Below are positions 8,430 to 17,682 of a DNA stretch of 64,000 nt, piece after piece. Location: contig JBDKTO010000065.1 of assembly GCA_039680175.1 (NCBI GenBank), forward strand, positions 16,602 to 80,601. The letters run 5' to 3'. Under the pieces are notes generated by a model. That model was not told the origin of the DNA, ran no database searches, and saw nothing but the letters and a program-made list of their open reading frames with translations. The stretch's first letter is position 1. Each line of letters starts with the position of its first letter. The position numbers were made by a program, and so were the translations under genes. This DNA comes from Veillonellales bacterium (GTDB lineage: Bacteria > Bacillota > Negativicutes > JAAYSF01).

Positions 8430-9110
8430 TTATCGTTTCATTCTGCGAATTATTTCTTTTGCTTGTTGATCCACGCGATAAGATTCCGTAATTTTCTGAA
8501 GAGCTTTGTTGTATGTAAAATCGTCCAGTGTATTATTTTTTAAATAAGCCATTACCGGTTCAGGCAGCTTTATATAACAGACGGACAGCGCCCAGGCAAC
8601 GGCCATTTTGGCATAATAGCCGTCATTTTTGACACGATCCAGTGATTGCAAAACACGGCCGATATATTCCTCGTCAATATAAAAATGCAGCAGCATGACC
8701 ACGCCGAAACGCACTTCATATTCTTTTGCCGACGCCAGGTAGGGTTGTAAAAAACTCCAAACCTGCTGCCGGTACTTCCCGGTAAACTTCAGGCCGCTGC
8801 AGAAACTGTCACACACCGACCAGTTATCGATCCTGGGTATAAACTGAACAACATAGGGTAGAATTTCTTCGATATCTGCTTTTGCATAACCGATCACCAT
8901 GCCCTGCAGCATGATTTCTTCAAAATATTTGCTTGGTGCGCCAGCTAAATAACTGCGCCAATCCGTTTGGGCGATTTTCCTCGCCAGCCGTCGCAGCACC
9001 GGCAGCCTAACACCCAGGACATTGCCGGTGCCGGGCAGAAGCGTTGACGAGAATTTTTGATATTCCCCGTCGACCGAGGCAAACAATTGATCCCTGATTG
9101 TTTTCTCCAC
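8430..9110 (-). CDS. AlkD-like DNA alkylation repair protein
   Basis: AlkD-type glycosylases remove alkylated bases from DNA using stacked HEAT-like helical repeats. The 226-residue product is all-helical in appearance and contains DNWSVCDSFCSGLK (about residue 95-108), where the Trp and Asp match the aromatic and catalytic acidic positions of the family, and MAVAWALSVCYIK further on. Start chosen as GTG at 9110: AAGGAG lies 7 bases upstream, whereas an earlier in-frame start would overlap nfo. It begins only 4 bases after the nfo stop, so the two repair genes are co-transcribed and translationally close. Confidence 0.85.
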   Translation of the reverse strand: MEKTIRDQLFASVDGEYQKFSSTLLPGTGNVLGVRLPVLRRLARKIAQTDWRSYLAGAPSKYFEEIMLQGMVIGYAKADIEEILPYVVQFIPRIDNWSVCDSFCSGLKFTGKYRQQVWSFLQPYLASAKEYEVRFGVVMLLHFYIDEEYIGRVLQSLDRVKNDGYYAKMAVAWALSVCYIKLPEPVMAYLKNNTLDDFTYNKALQKITESYRVDQQAKEIIRRMKR

Positions 9111-9114
9111 TATG

Positions 9115-9948
9115 TTACTCCTTATATACCCCTCGCAGCAAGCTGATTTCTTCGGCATAACCAGGCAATTCGTTGGGAGTTTCGAGAAAAAAGGGTAGCT
9201 GGCGCAGCTTGGGATGATTAATAATACGGGTAATGGCCGCCAGCCCGATGGAGCCTTTGCCGATTTTAGCGTGGCGGTCTTTATGACTGCCCAGCGGGTT
9301 CATGCTGTCGTTTAAATGGATCGCATACAGTCGATCCAGACCGATAATAGCATCAAACTCGTCCAGCACCCCGTCAAGATCATTTACAATATCATAACCG
9401 CCGTCATAAATATGACAAGTATCAAGACAAACCCCCATCTTCTGTTTAAGTGCTACACCGTCTAAAATCTGCCGCAGTTCTTCAAAGGTACGGCCAACCT
9501 CAGAGCCTTTGCCTGCCATTGTTTCCAGCAGGACAATGGTAGTCTGTTCCGGTTTTAAGATGGCGTTGAGCATTGTGATAATCTGCTCAATACCGATCTG
9601 CGCTCCCTGCCCTACATGGCTGCCGGGGTGAAAGTTATACAGGTTGTTGGGCAGATATTCCATGCGAGCCAAATCATCGGCCATCGTTTTCCCGGTAAAC
9701 GTTCTTATTTTCTCATCGGCGGAACAGGCATTGAGGGTATAAGGCGCATGGCCCAAAATGGCGGCAAACCGGTTTTCTTTTGCCAACTCCAATAGTGCCG
9801 CTACATCTTGGGGATCAATCTCTTTGGCCTTGCTGCCTCTCGGATTGCGAGTAAAGAACTGAAAGGTGTTAGCGTTTATTTGAAGAGCATCCTTTCCCAT
9901 CGCTTTAAAGCCTTTTGCTGCGGACAAATGACAGCCGATATCCAACAT
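9115..9948 (-). CDS. nfo: Endonuclease IV (AP endonuclease)
   Basis: Nfo cleaves DNA 5' of abasic sites and removes 3'-blocking groups in base excision repair, using three zinc ions in a TIM barrel. The 277-residue product begins [11 protein letters not shown] and carries the zinc ligands in [33 protein letters not shown] and [22 protein letters not shown]. All diagnostic family signatures are present. The downstream AlkD-like glycosylase would create the abasic sites that Nfo cuts, which fits the coupling of the two genes. The start follows GAAGGA. Confidence 0.95.
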   Translation of the reverse strand: MLDIGCHLSAAKGFKAMGKDALQINANTFQFFTRNPRGSKAKEIDPQDVAALLELAKENRFAAILGHAPYTLNACSADEKIRTFTGKTMADDLARMEYLPNNLYNFHPGSHVGQGAQIGIEQIITMLNAILKPEQTTIVLLETMAGKGSEVGRTFEELRQILDGVALKQKMGVCLDTCHIYDGGYDIVNDLDGVLDEFDAIIGLDRLYAIHLNDSMNPLGSHKDRHAKIGKGSIGLAAITRIINHPKLRQLPFFLETPNELPGYAEEISLLRGVYKE

Positions 9949-9966
9949 AACGATTCCTTCTTTCGG

Positions 9967-10013
9967 GGGGCAGTGCCGGACTTGAATTCATTATTCACTT
10001 CTGGCACTGTCCC
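9967..10013. repeat. REP-like palindrome between nfo and the zinc-ribbon gene
   Basis: GGGGCAGTGCC pairs with GGCACTGTCCC around a 25-base AT-rich centre. No T run follows on either strand, so it is unlikely to be a simple terminator. The shape is that of a REP/MITE-like intergenic palindrome. Confidence 0.55.
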
Positions 10014-10026
10014 GCTTCATTTCCCT

Positions 10027-10362
10027 TTACCTTGCCTGCCACCAAAAATAGAGTACGGTAATTCCTCCGTATACCACGGTAAGAGTACGATATTCATCAA
10101 CCGTCTTAAACGTTACCGACACATAGATCAGGCCGGAAAGCAGCAGCAAAGCTGTCAGCCGGCAGATAAATTTCTTAAACTTCTTCTTTCCCGGCCGGTT
10201 TGCCGGAATAGCGGAATCTACCGGTGAATATTTTTTTACTGCCGTGTCATCGAGCAGAGGCAATGGCTGGGTATCTTCCAGCGGATTGCTCAATTGCCTG
10301 CCGCAGCAGCGGCAATAGACGGCACGAAATGAATTTTTTTCTCCGCAAAAGCTGCAATACAT
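10027..10362 (-). CDS. Small zinc-ribbon membrane protein, function unknown
   Basis: I do not recognise a named family. The 111-residue protein begins with a zinc ribbon, CSFCGEK and CRCCGRQ with 12 residues between the pairs (residues 3-21), then a polar linker, a basic patch (GKKKFKKF) and two hydrophobic segments at about 68-82 and 92-106. This is the layout of zinc-ribbon-anchored membrane proteins common in Firmicutes. Start at the ATG at 10362, preceded by GTGAGG; the frame is open 15 codons further upstream. It lies between the MFS gene and nfo. Confidence 0.65.
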   Translation of the reverse strand: MYCSFCGEKNSFRAVYCRCCGRQLSNPLEDTQPLPLLDDTAVKKYSPVDSAIPANRPGKKKFKKFICRLTALLLLSGLIYVSVTFKTVDEYRTLTVVYGGITVLYFWWQAR

Positions 10363-10424
10363 AACAACCTCACCCATACAAATTTCTGTCAATAACAGTA
10401 TTCCCAAATTCCTTTATTTGTCGA

Positions 10425-11771
10425 TCATTGAGCTAAACTCCCCGCCGGCCTGGACTCTAACTCCTTGCAGTGGGTTTCTTTGATCAAAAGAGCACACAAT
10501 AAACCAGCCACTAAGACCCCGGCACAAAACAAAAAAGCACTTTGATAGGCAGCCACCGGATAAAGCCTGACTCCCTGTTCCACGCTTCCCTGCCAATATT
10601 GATCAAGAATCCAGCCAAAAGGCGCCTGCAGCAGCGCTCCGCCGACAAAGGCACCGGAATTTGCTATACCGGCGGCCATCCCCGTTAAATGTCTGGGGTT
10701 TACTTCCTTGACGCACGCCACCGTAAGCGATACCCCGGATACTCCCAGGCCCAGTGCCAGACAAATGGGATACAGCATCCATTCCGGCGGCTGCGCGCCA
10801 TGCCAGATAGTTACCAGCCATGCCGCCAATATTCCTGCGGCAGAGCCAACATAAGGCCAGCGTCTGAACCCCAGCCGGTCAGACAAAAATCCCAGCAGCG
10901 GCGCTCCCACCATATTACCGATAACCATGAACAGCATATGGTTGGCAGCGGCCACCCGGGGCATACCATACACCTGCATTAAATAAGGGATTCCCCATAC
11001 CCCGATAATAGACATATAAACTCCGTACATGGCAACAGAAGCTAAAAACGGCGGCCAGGTAAAGGGGTTTTTAAATACCACTTTCATCCTGGCAAGCACA
11101 CTTTCCTTGCCCTTTTCTACCGGCGCACATATTTTCCCTTCCCGCTTTTCGATTTCTATTATTGAGGGAAGCCCAATATCTCCCGGCCGGTCCCGCACCA
11201 TCAGCCAGCAAATCAGCGCCATCACCAGGGAATATGCCGCAATAAGATAAAAGGAAGAGCGCCAGCCGACAGCGTCAACAATAAAGGCCAGCGGCGTTGC
11301 TGCCAACAGAGAACCGGAATTGCCGACAAAAGTTAAGAGCCCCGACATTGTGGCAAATTCCCGCACCCGGAACCATTCTGCCTGAATCTTAGCGATATTC
11401 ACGTAAATCAAGGCCACTCCCAGGCTGGAAAAAAAGCGTCCGGCATATAAACCGCCGATGCTGTCGGTCCAGCCAAAAAAAGCGGCGCCACAGGCCGATA
11501 TTACTAAGGATAAGCTGACGACCCGCCTGGGCCCGTAATAATCCGCTAAAATCCCTGCCGGTACTTGCAGTATGGCATAGGTATAAAAATAAATTGACGA
11601 CAAGATTCCCAAATCCGCCGCCCGCTCAATAACGAATTCACTCATAAGGCTGTCGGCTACTACCCCGGTTACCGTACGATGAAAGTAAGACGCTAAAAAA
11701 GCGAACGCCAGCGGCGTCCAAATGAACCAGCGGCGAATTTTAAGCCGTTGCATTTTTTGCTGATCCTGCAA
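10425..11771 (-). CDS. Major facilitator superfamily transporter
   Basis: About 448 residues with 12 hydrophobic segments. The MFS signature between helices 2 and 3 is visible as GILADYYGPRRVV, and a second related one as GFLSDRLGFRRW after helix 8. The first loop, YFHRTVTGVVADSL, and overall form resemble the anion/organic acid permease subset, but the substrate is not decided. The start is likely TTG at 11771, 9 bases after GGAGG; the next ATG is at 11753 and lacks a site at the right distance. It is followed by the zinc-ribbon gene. Confidence 0.85.
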   Translation of the reverse strand: MQDQQKMQRLKIRRWFIWTPLAFAFLASYFHRTVTGVVADSLMSEFVIERAADLGILSSIYFYTYAILQVPAGILADYYGPRRVVSLSLVISACGAAFFGWTDSIGGLYAGRFFSSLGVALIYVNIAKIQAEWFRVREFATMSGLLTFVGNSGSLLAATPLAFIVDAVGWRSSFYLIAAYSLVMALICWLMVRDRPGDIGLPSIIEIEKREGKICAPVEKGKESVLARMKVVFKNPFTWPPFLASVAMYGVYMSIIGVWGIPYLMQVYGMPRVAAANHMLFMVIGNMVGAPLLGFLSDRLGFRRWPYVGSAAGILAAWLVTIWHGAQPPEWMLYPICLALGLGVSGVSLTVACVKEVNPRHLTGMAAGIANSGAFVGGALLQAPFGWILDQYWQGSVEQGVRLYPVAAYQSAFLFCAGVLVAGLLCALLIKETHCKELESRPAGSLAQ

Positions 11772-11851
11772 TACATCCAACCTCCATAAAACATAAAATA
11801 CATACCAACAGCCTGATCCACTCATTCATCACGAGGGCTCAGGCTGCTTGC

Positions 11852-12430
11852 CTACCGCTTCCAGGTATAAGGGACTTTGCCCATCAAATCCTCCATAATC
11901 TGCTTTGCCAGGTAATCGGGATTTCCCATTACCGACCAATCGCCATCATAATCCCGGCTGTCGTGAATATCCAAAAATTGATTTTTTCCAACGTCATAAC
12001 CAACAATCCGTATGGTCAAATCGGTTCGCTGAAACAAATCACCATCGCGGTTGCTAAAAGTAACTGCGGTGAAATTCGTAATTTGCGCCCCAATCACGAT
12101 ATCCGCTTGCAAGCTTGTCCCAATCTTCTGCAGCACCGCAGCATTGATTTTCCCCGGTTTATTCCGATTCTGCAATTCGGGGGGCAAGGCCAGCTGAACC
12201 TCCTTGGCCGGGATCACGTCATAAATAGTAATCACCTTAGCCAATGGCATATGAAACTTAGCTTGCAGCGCGTCAGCAATGACTTGTTCCGTATCCTGAT
12301 CATGGGTATCGCTGCTGTTAAAAACAGGCAGCACGGCAATTCGCTGAGGTTCATAAGCCAGACACGAAGCAGGCAGCGTACCAGCAGCCAGAAAAAAAGT
12401 CATAAACAGAAGCGCCAGAACTTTCTTCAT
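11852..12430 (-). CDS. Secreted protein with CsgG/TolB-like N-terminal strand, function unknown
   Basis: A 192-residue protein with a clear signal peptide: MKKVLALLFMTFFLAAG followed by an alanine-type cleavage region near CLAYEPQ. The mature part starts RIAVLPVFNSSD, a pattern seen in exported proteins with a CsgG- or TolB-N-like alpha/beta fold (IAVLPF...). It then continues with QKIGTSLQADIVIGAQITNF, again typical of that fold. No lipobox is convincing. The third of three successive ATGs is used because GGAGGA is then 7 bases away. In a diderm this would be a periplasmic or outer-membrane-associated protein. Confidence 0.6.
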   Translation of the reverse strand: MKKVLALLFMTFFLAAGTLPASCLAYEPQRIAVLPVFNSSDTHDQDTEQVIADALQAKFHMPLAKVITIYDVIPAKEVQLALPPELQNRNKPGKINAAVLQKIGTSLQADIVIGAQITNFTAVTFSNRDGDLFQRTDLTIRIVGYDVGKNQFLDIHDSRDYDGDWSVMGNPDYLAKQIMEDLMGKVPYTWKR

Positions 12431-12444
12431 CATCATTCCTCCTG

Positions 12445-12861
12445 CTATTTCGTCTGCTGTTGGAAGGAATCATAAATTTTCTTGTATTCAAGCGTAGGCG
12501 GTATCGTTTGATACAAATAAAGATGAACACCGTTGGGATCATCCACCACAAAACCGCGTTCGCCCCAGGGCTTATCCTGCATTTCCTGCTGAATGCACAA
12601 TCCGGCCTGTTTTAGTCTGGCATATTCCGCAGCCGCATTTTCCACCTCAAAAGATATAATCAATCCCCGACCGTCAAAAAACTCGCTTTCTTCCCGCTCA
12701 GCCAAAGCAAAGCTGATGCCGCCATTGATATCCGGCGACAGCAGTTCCACATACCAGTCGCTTTCATAAACAAGCCGAAAGCCAAAATACTTCTGATAAA
12801 AATTTTTTGATTCCTGCAATTTTTCCGTACTAATAGTAGCATCCATCCGCTTTATTTTCAT
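12445..12861 (-). CDS. VOC / glyoxalase family protein
   Basis: The 138-residue product has the two beta-alpha-beta-beta-beta modules of the vicinal oxygen chelate fold: ATISTEKLQESKNFYQKYFGF at the start and GERGFVVDDPNGVHLYLYQ at the end. These proteins act as glyoxalases, dioxygenases or antibiotic-binding proteins; a DNA-gyrase-inhibitor or bleomycin-type role cannot be separated from a metabolic one here. Start at ATG 12861 with GGAG nine bases upstream. It ends 14 bases upstream of the secreted protein gene, so the pair is probably co-transcribed. Confidence 0.82.
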   Translation of the reverse strand: MKIKRMDATISTEKLQESKNFYQKYFGFRLVYESDWYVELLSPDINGGISFALAEREESEFFDGRGLIISFEVENAAAEYARLKQAGLCIQQEMQDKPWGERGFVVDDPNGVHLYLYQTIPPTLEYKKIYDSFQQQTK

Positions 12862-12967
12862 AATACCGTCTCCATACAAACAATTTATTTACTGGTTCCT
12901 TTCGCCATCCATGCTGCAAACACCTGCCGCTTCCTGCCTGCTTCTCTTATTTCGCTTCATTCCGCCG

Positions 12968-15157
12968 CTATTTTTGTTTCAGCTTCGCCAGCGCATCCGC
13001 TAACGCAGTATTAACCGGTCCTGACTGCCGCTTGTTTTGTTCTCTTAGATACTGGGCAACGTCCTGTTTGGAAGCCTTGTCGCTCTCTTTTTGCTTGCGC
13101 TGGGTAAAAGCGGAAAGCTTCTCCCGGTAGCCGCAGCCGCAGACAAAAATCTGTCCTTCCCCTTCGCCCCGCAGTTCCAGCTTTTTGTGGCAATTGGGAC
13201 ATCTGGCATTGGTAATCCGGGCAATGCCCTTGCGATAACCGCATTCCCGATCCTGACAGACAAGCATTTTCCCTTTCTTACCGTTTACCTCCAGCAAATA
13301 CTTGCCGCACTGCGGGCACTTCGTCCGGGTCATGTTATCATGATGGAACTGTGCCTGACTGTTTTTAATATCTCTTACAACTACATTGGCATATTGCCGC
13401 ATTTCATTTACAAAAGCTGTTTTCGGTAAAGAACCCTTGGCAATGGAAGCCAGCTTTTGTTCCCATTGTGCCGTCAGTGTCGGTGATCTTAAGTCTTCCG
13501 GCACCAAAGATAGCAATTGCCGGCCCTTGGCGGTAATCCAGAGATCTTTGCCTTTCTTCTCGATTAAAAAGCTGTTAAACAGCTTCTCGATAATATCGGC
13601 CCGGGTCGCCACGGTTCCCAATCCGCCGGTCTCGCCGATAGTCTTTTTCAGCGCTTCACTCTCCCGGCTCATATACTTGACCGGATTCTCCATGGCGGAA
13701 AGCAAGCTGGCCTCGTTAAACGGTGCCGGCGGTTTTGTTTGTCCGCTGGTCAGGGTAATGGCGGTTATCGGCAATACCTCCCCCTGATGAATACTGGGCA
13801 GCAGCTGCTCGGCAATGTCCCCTTTCGTCTCTTCTTCCTCGAAATGGTTGCCGTAAACCTCTTTCCAGCCGGGCGCAATTACGGTTTTCCCCCGGGCGGT
13901 AAACAATTCCCCGCCGATTTTTGCCGTAACGGTAATTTGTTCATACTCAAAAGGTGGATATAATACGGCTAAGAACCGTTTGACCACTAAATCGTAGATT
14001 TTCCGTTCCTGATCATTGAAGGCGCTTAAGTTAACAAATTGCTCCGTAGGAATAATGGCGTGATGGTCGGATACCTTGCTGTCGTCGACAAAATGCTTGC
14101 CGGCCTTCAGCGGCCCTTTCGCCGCCTTAAAAGCCGGTTTTGCATAGGGACCAATACCGCAGGCACTTAGACGGTCTTTCATTGTATCCATAATGTCGGC
14201 GGAAAGATAGCGGGAATCCGTTCGCGGATAGGTCAGAACTTTATGATTCTCATACAGCCGCTGCATAATCGACAGTGTCTCTTTGGCCGAATAGCTGAAA
14301 ATTTTATTGGCGTCCCGCTGCAGTTCCGTCAAATCATACAGCTGGGGAGAAAAGGTCTTCTTATGCACCTTATTTACTGCCACAACCTGAGCATTCTTTC
14401 CGGTCAGAGACCGTTGGATCTGTTCACACCGTTCTTTAGCGAAGCTCCTGCTGTCTTTCGTTTTGCCGTCCTGCCAGGTTAGCTTTAGCGAATGAGCGGC
14501 AGCCGTTATCCCATAAAATGTCTGCGGCTGGAAATTCTGAATCTCCTGCTCCCGGTTTGCAATAATGGCGAGAGTCGGCGTCTGAACCCTGCCGCAGGAA
14601 AGCTGGGCATTGTACTTGCAGGTTAAGGCCCGGGTGGCGTTGATGCCCACCAGCCAGTCAGCCTCAGCCCTGGCGACTGCCGATGCAAAGAGATTCTCAT
14701 ATTCCCTGCCGGGTCTTAATTTGCTGAATCCGGCTTGAATCGCCTTGTCGGTAACCGAGGAAATCCATAACCGTTTTACCGGTTTATGAATATGAGCCTT
14801 CTCCAGTATCCATCTGGCAACCAGCTCCCCCTCCCGCCCGGCATCGGTGGCGATAACAACTTCACCCACATCTTTCCGGTTCAGCTGCTCTTTCACTGTA
14901 TTAAACTGTCTGCCGCTTTGCTTGATAACAACCAGTTTCAATTGCTGGGGCAGCATCGGCAGATCCTCCAGCCGCCAGGCTTTGTATTTTTCATCATAGG
15001 CTTCCGGATCGGCCAAAGTGACTAAATGCCCCAGAGCCCAGGTAACAATATGTTTTTCACCTTCAAAATAACCGTTTCCCTGTTTTTGACAATGGAGCAC
15101 CCGGGCCAAATCCCGCCCGACAGAAGGCTTTTCCGCTAATACTAGTGCTTTACTCAT
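12968..15157 (-). CDS. topB: DNA topoisomerase III (first copy)
   Basis: Type IA topoisomerase that relaxes or decatenates DNA through a single-strand break. The 729-residue protein has a TOPRIM domain (VLAEKPSVGRDLA at the start, ATDAGREGELVARWIL at about 100), the catalytic tyrosine in LTYPRTDSRYL (about 315), and a C-terminal tail with two zinc ribbons, CPQCGKYLLEV...CQDRECGY and CPNCHKKLEL. Start at ATG 15157, after GGAGAGG; the frame is open 14 codons further upstream. A second topoisomerase III lies 4.5 kb away, also on the minus strand, with only moderate similarity. Confidence 0.95.
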   Translation of the reverse strand: MSKALVLAEKPSVGRDLARVLHCQKQGNGYFEGEKHIVTWALGHLVTLADPEAYDEKYKAWRLEDLPMLPQQLKLVVIKQSGRQFNTVKEQLNRKDVGEVVIATDAGREGELVARWILEKAHIHKPVKRLWISSVTDKAIQAGFSKLRPGREYENLFASAVARAEADWLVGINATRALTCKYNAQLSCGRVQTPTLAIIANREQEIQNFQPQTFYGITAAAHSLKLTWQDGKTKDSRSFAKERCEQIQRSLTGKNAQVVAVNKVHKKTFSPQLYDLTELQRDANKIFSYSAKETLSIMQRLYENHKVLTYPRTDSRYLSADIMDTMKDRLSACGIGPYAKPAFKAAKGPLKAGKHFVDDSKVSDHHAIIPTEQFVNLSAFNDQERKIYDLVVKRFLAVLYPPFEYEQITVTAKIGGELFTARGKTVIAPGWKEVYGNHFEEEETKGDIAEQLLPSIHQGEVLPITAITLTSGQTKPPAPFNEASLLSAMENPVKYMSRESEALKKTIGETGGLGTVATRADIIEKLFNSFLIEKKGKDLWITAKGRQLLSLVPEDLRSPTLTAQWEQKLASIAKGSLPKTAFVNEMRQYANVVVRDIKNSQAQFHHDNMTRTKCPQCGKYLLEVNGKKGKMLVCQDRECGYRKGIARITNARCPNCHKKLELRGEGEGQIFVCGCGYREKLSAFTQRKQKESDKASKQDVAQYLREQNKRQSGPVNTALADALAKLKQK

Positions 15158-15254
15158 CGTAAAATCCTCTCCCAATAAATTATACCTAAATCGTACCACA
15201 AATATAAAGATATTTTAGCACGAACTTGATCCTCTGGAATAAAAATCAAATGAA

Positions 15255-15283
15255 GAAACCCTAATGCCCCGCCGCGGCATTAG
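15255..15283 (-). terminator. Probable terminator after the metallophosphoesterase gene
   Basis: CTAATGCC (15261-15268) pairs with GGCATTAG (15276-15283). On the minus strand the stem is followed by GGGTTTCTT, a weak T-rich tract. Confidence 0.5.
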
Positions 15284-15300
15284 AGTACTTTTGTGCGGCA

Positions 15301-16485
15301 TCATGAATTTTTCAACGTAAAAATGCTGATTTCCGGCGGACAGCCCAAGCGGAAAGGGAACCACTGGCCGGCACCGATATTCACGTAGCCATATGTTTCG
15401 TTTTCCTGATACAGCCCGCCCATGAAATCATAATGCACCGGCAGCAAAGAGTGTCCGAAAATCCTGACCTGTCCGCCATGAGTATGTCCGGCAAGAGTCA
15501 GGGGAATCCGCCTGTTAAATCCGTCAAACAGAAAATCCGGGTGGTGAGCCAGCAGGATTTGGAAAGCTCCCGCCGGCACATCCGCCACGGCACTTTCCAT
15601 AAACTTATGCCGCAGCATCTCTCGTTCTGTCGCTGAATTGGTCCGGGGATAATCGACTCCCAAAAGATACAGTGATTCGCCGCCTGACTGAAGCTGCACA
15701 CTGGTATTCTCCAGGATGGCAACCGGGCTTTTCACCAGTTCCCGGCGTATCCGGTTCACATCGCGAAAATATTCATGATTGCCCCAGCAAAAAAACATAC
15801 CGAAAGGTATTGTCGCAGCCAGTTCAGTCAGTTTATCCACACTCGCAGTAAGCAAATCCAAATCATCAATTAAATCCCCGGTAATCACCACCAGATCCGG
15901 TTTTTCTTTTTTCACCAGCCGCAGCACGTAGTCCAGCCTGCCTAAATTAAAATAGGGACCTAAATGAGCATCACTGATTTGAGCGATTTTCAAGCCGTTA
16001 AAAGCGGCAGGAAGTTCCTGCCAGCTTAAATTCAGACGACGAACCGTCATGGTTGCCTCGGCGGAGCATACGCCAAAAGTGCTGGGAACAAAAGCCAAAA
16101 CGGGAACCGCATACAGCGTATTCTGCAAAAAGGCGCGGCGCGTGACTGTCAGTCCCTCTCTTGGCTCAGTCTCTGGCTCACTGCAAATGCCGCGAACCAG
16201 GCGCCGGACTACAAACAGCAGGGGAAAACACACCAGCAGAACAATCTCGCCGGTCACCCAGATAAAGCCCGGATAAGCCATGGGCGACAACCATTGGTAA
16301 AGGGGCAGATTAAACCGGGTCAGCCAGCTATAGCTGATGGAGGAGCAGGCGGCCAGCGTAATCAGCCAGTAGCCGCAGCGAACCCAGGACGGATAGGGCC
16401 GGGGATACCATTTGACCAGCAGCCGCCAATTCACCCAGCAAATCAGAAAAATAAGCGCAATGAGCACTGGATAAAACAAACGCAT
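15301..16485 (-). CDS. Membrane-anchored metallophosphoesterase (YkuE-like)
   Basis: The 394-residue protein has three to four hydrophobic segments in residues 1-100, then a twin-arginine-like TRRAFLQNT (about 120), and a calcineurin-like phosphoesterase domain from about 165. Metal-binding motifs are QISDAHLGP, VITGDLIDDLD, CWGNHEYF and LAGHTHGGQVRIFG. YkuE and relatives act on the outer face of the cytoplasmic membrane, on UDP-diacylglucosamine-like lipids or other phosphoesters. Start at ATG 16485, after GGGAGGAG. It begins 19 bases after the DEAD-box helicase stop and is co-transcribed with it. Confidence 0.88.
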   Translation of the reverse strand: MRLFYPVLIALIFLICWVNWRLLVKWYPRPYPSWVRCGYWLITLAACSSISYSWLTRFNLPLYQWLSPMAYPGFIWVTGEIVLLVCFPLLFVVRRLVRGICSEPETEPREGLTVTRRAFLQNTLYAVPVLAFVPSTFGVCSAEATMTVRRLNLSWQELPAAFNGLKIAQISDAHLGPYFNLGRLDYVLRLVKKEKPDLVVITGDLIDDLDLLTASVDKLTELAATIPFGMFFCWGNHEYFRDVNRIRRELVKSPVAILENTSVQLQSGGESLYLLGVDYPRTNSATEREMLRHKFMESAVADVPAGAFQILLAHHPDFLFDGFNRRIPLTLAGHTHGGQVRIFGHSLLPVHYDFMGGLYQENETYGYVNIGAGQWFPFRLGCPPEISIFTLKNS

Positions 16486-16503
16486 GGATTCTCCTCCCAA
16501 TCG

Positions 16504-17682
16504 TTACTCGGCCGAGCGCCTGTCTGATGCGGGGTTCGCCTGATGAATGTTCACAATCCGGCCTCTTGTCACTTGCTTGGCCGCAATCTCTATTTTCAGC
16601 GTTTTTTCATATTTCCCCAGAAAAGCCAGTTCCTTGCGATCGGCAAGGGAAATGGCAGTACCCTTTTTGCCGGCGCGGCCCGTCCGCCCTACCCGGTGAA
16701 GATACACTCTGGGATCTTCCGGCAAGTTCAGATTAAATACATATTCAATACCCGGTATATCCAACCCGCGGGCTGCCACATCGGAAGCAACCAGCAGCTG
16801 GATCTTCCCGCTGCGAAAACCGTCCAAGGCCATTTTGCGGTCAGTCTTCACTGAACCGCCGTGAATGCCGGCGGTTTTCAACCCAATGTAATTCAGCTTA
16901 TCTACCAGCCGATCAATATTGTCGCCGCTGTTAACAAAAACCAACGCCTGCTCAACCGGTATCCCTCTGACCAGCTTCCGCAGCGTCTCCAGTTTATCCC
17001 GCTGTGCCGTAAGAAAATACATATGCTCAATCCGCGGGGAAACTGCCTCCGGTTCGGTTACCCGAATTACTTCCGGTTCCCGCAGCAGCGGTTTCGCTTT
17101 TTCCATCGCAACAGGGGTAATCGTAGCGGAAAACAACAGCATTTGCCGGTCTCTCAGCGTCGTCTTGATAACCGCTTTTACCCCGTCCAGATTTTGGTCG
17201 TCCAGAAGACGGTCGGCTTCATCCAAAATGATTGTTTTGATGGTTTGCGACGTAATCTTCTTTTTTTGAATCAGTTCCAGAATCCGTCCGCCGGAACCCA
17301 CGATGATATGAGGCTTCTCTCTCAGTTTTTCGATCTGGCGGGTAATATTCACATTGCCGATAACCGGTGATGACGTAACCGGCAGTCCTGAGTTTTCCGC
17401 CAGCAGTTCAATCTGACGCTGTATTTGAATAGCCAGTTCATGGGTCGGCGTAAGAATGATGGCCTGCATTTCCCGTTTCGTAAGATCCAGTTTTTGAAAC
17501 AAAGGCAGCAAATAAGCCAGCGTCTTGCCGGTCCCGGTTGCCGACTGCCCAATAACGTCTTTTCCCTGCAGGACCGGGGGAATCACCCGCTGCTGCACTC
17601 CCGTCGGAGCGGTAATACCGGCTTGCTTCAATCCTGCCACCAGCGACGCCGTGATTCCCAATTGTTCAAAAGATTGATTCAT
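16504..17682 (-). CDS. DEAD-box RNA helicase (first copy)
   Basis: ATP-dependent RNA helicase of 392 residues. Motifs in order: Q motif (FEQLGI...TGVQQRVIP), motif I SATGTGKT, Ia PTHELAIQ, a GG-containing Ib that reads GSGGRI where most members have TPGR, II DEAD (LDEADRLLD), III SATI, IV VFVNSGDN, V ASDVAARGLDIPG and VI HRVGRTGRAGK. The C-terminus is short (about 45 residues) and lacks an RNA-binding extension. The unusual Ib motif may change RNA contact. It lies upstream of the metallophosphoesterase and is divergent from a second DEAD-box gene across a repeat-rich gap. Confidence 0.93.
   Translation of the reverse strand: MNQSFEQLGITASLVAGLKQAGITAPTGVQQRVIPPVLQGKDVIGQSATGTGKTLAYLLPLFQKLDLTKREMQAIILTPTHELAIQIQRQIELLAENSGLPVTSSPVIGNVNITRQIEKLREKPHIIVGSGGRILELIQKKKITSQTIKTIILDEADRLLDDQNLDGVKAVIKTTLRDRQMLLFSATITPVAMEKAKPLLREPEVIRVTEPEAVSPRIEHMYFLTAQRDKLETLRKLVRGIPVEQALVFVNSGDNIDRLVDKLNYIGLKTAGIHGGSVKTDRKMALDGFRSGKIQLLVASDVAARGLDIPGIEYVFNLNLPEDPRVYLHRVGRTGRAGKKGTAISLADRKELAFLGKYEKTLKIEIAAKQVTRGRIVNIHQANPASDRRSAE

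Noticed and set aside
10689..11250. Plus-strand frames opposite the MFS transporter
   Set aside because: Low-quality translations without start signals, opposite an intact 12-helix transporter.
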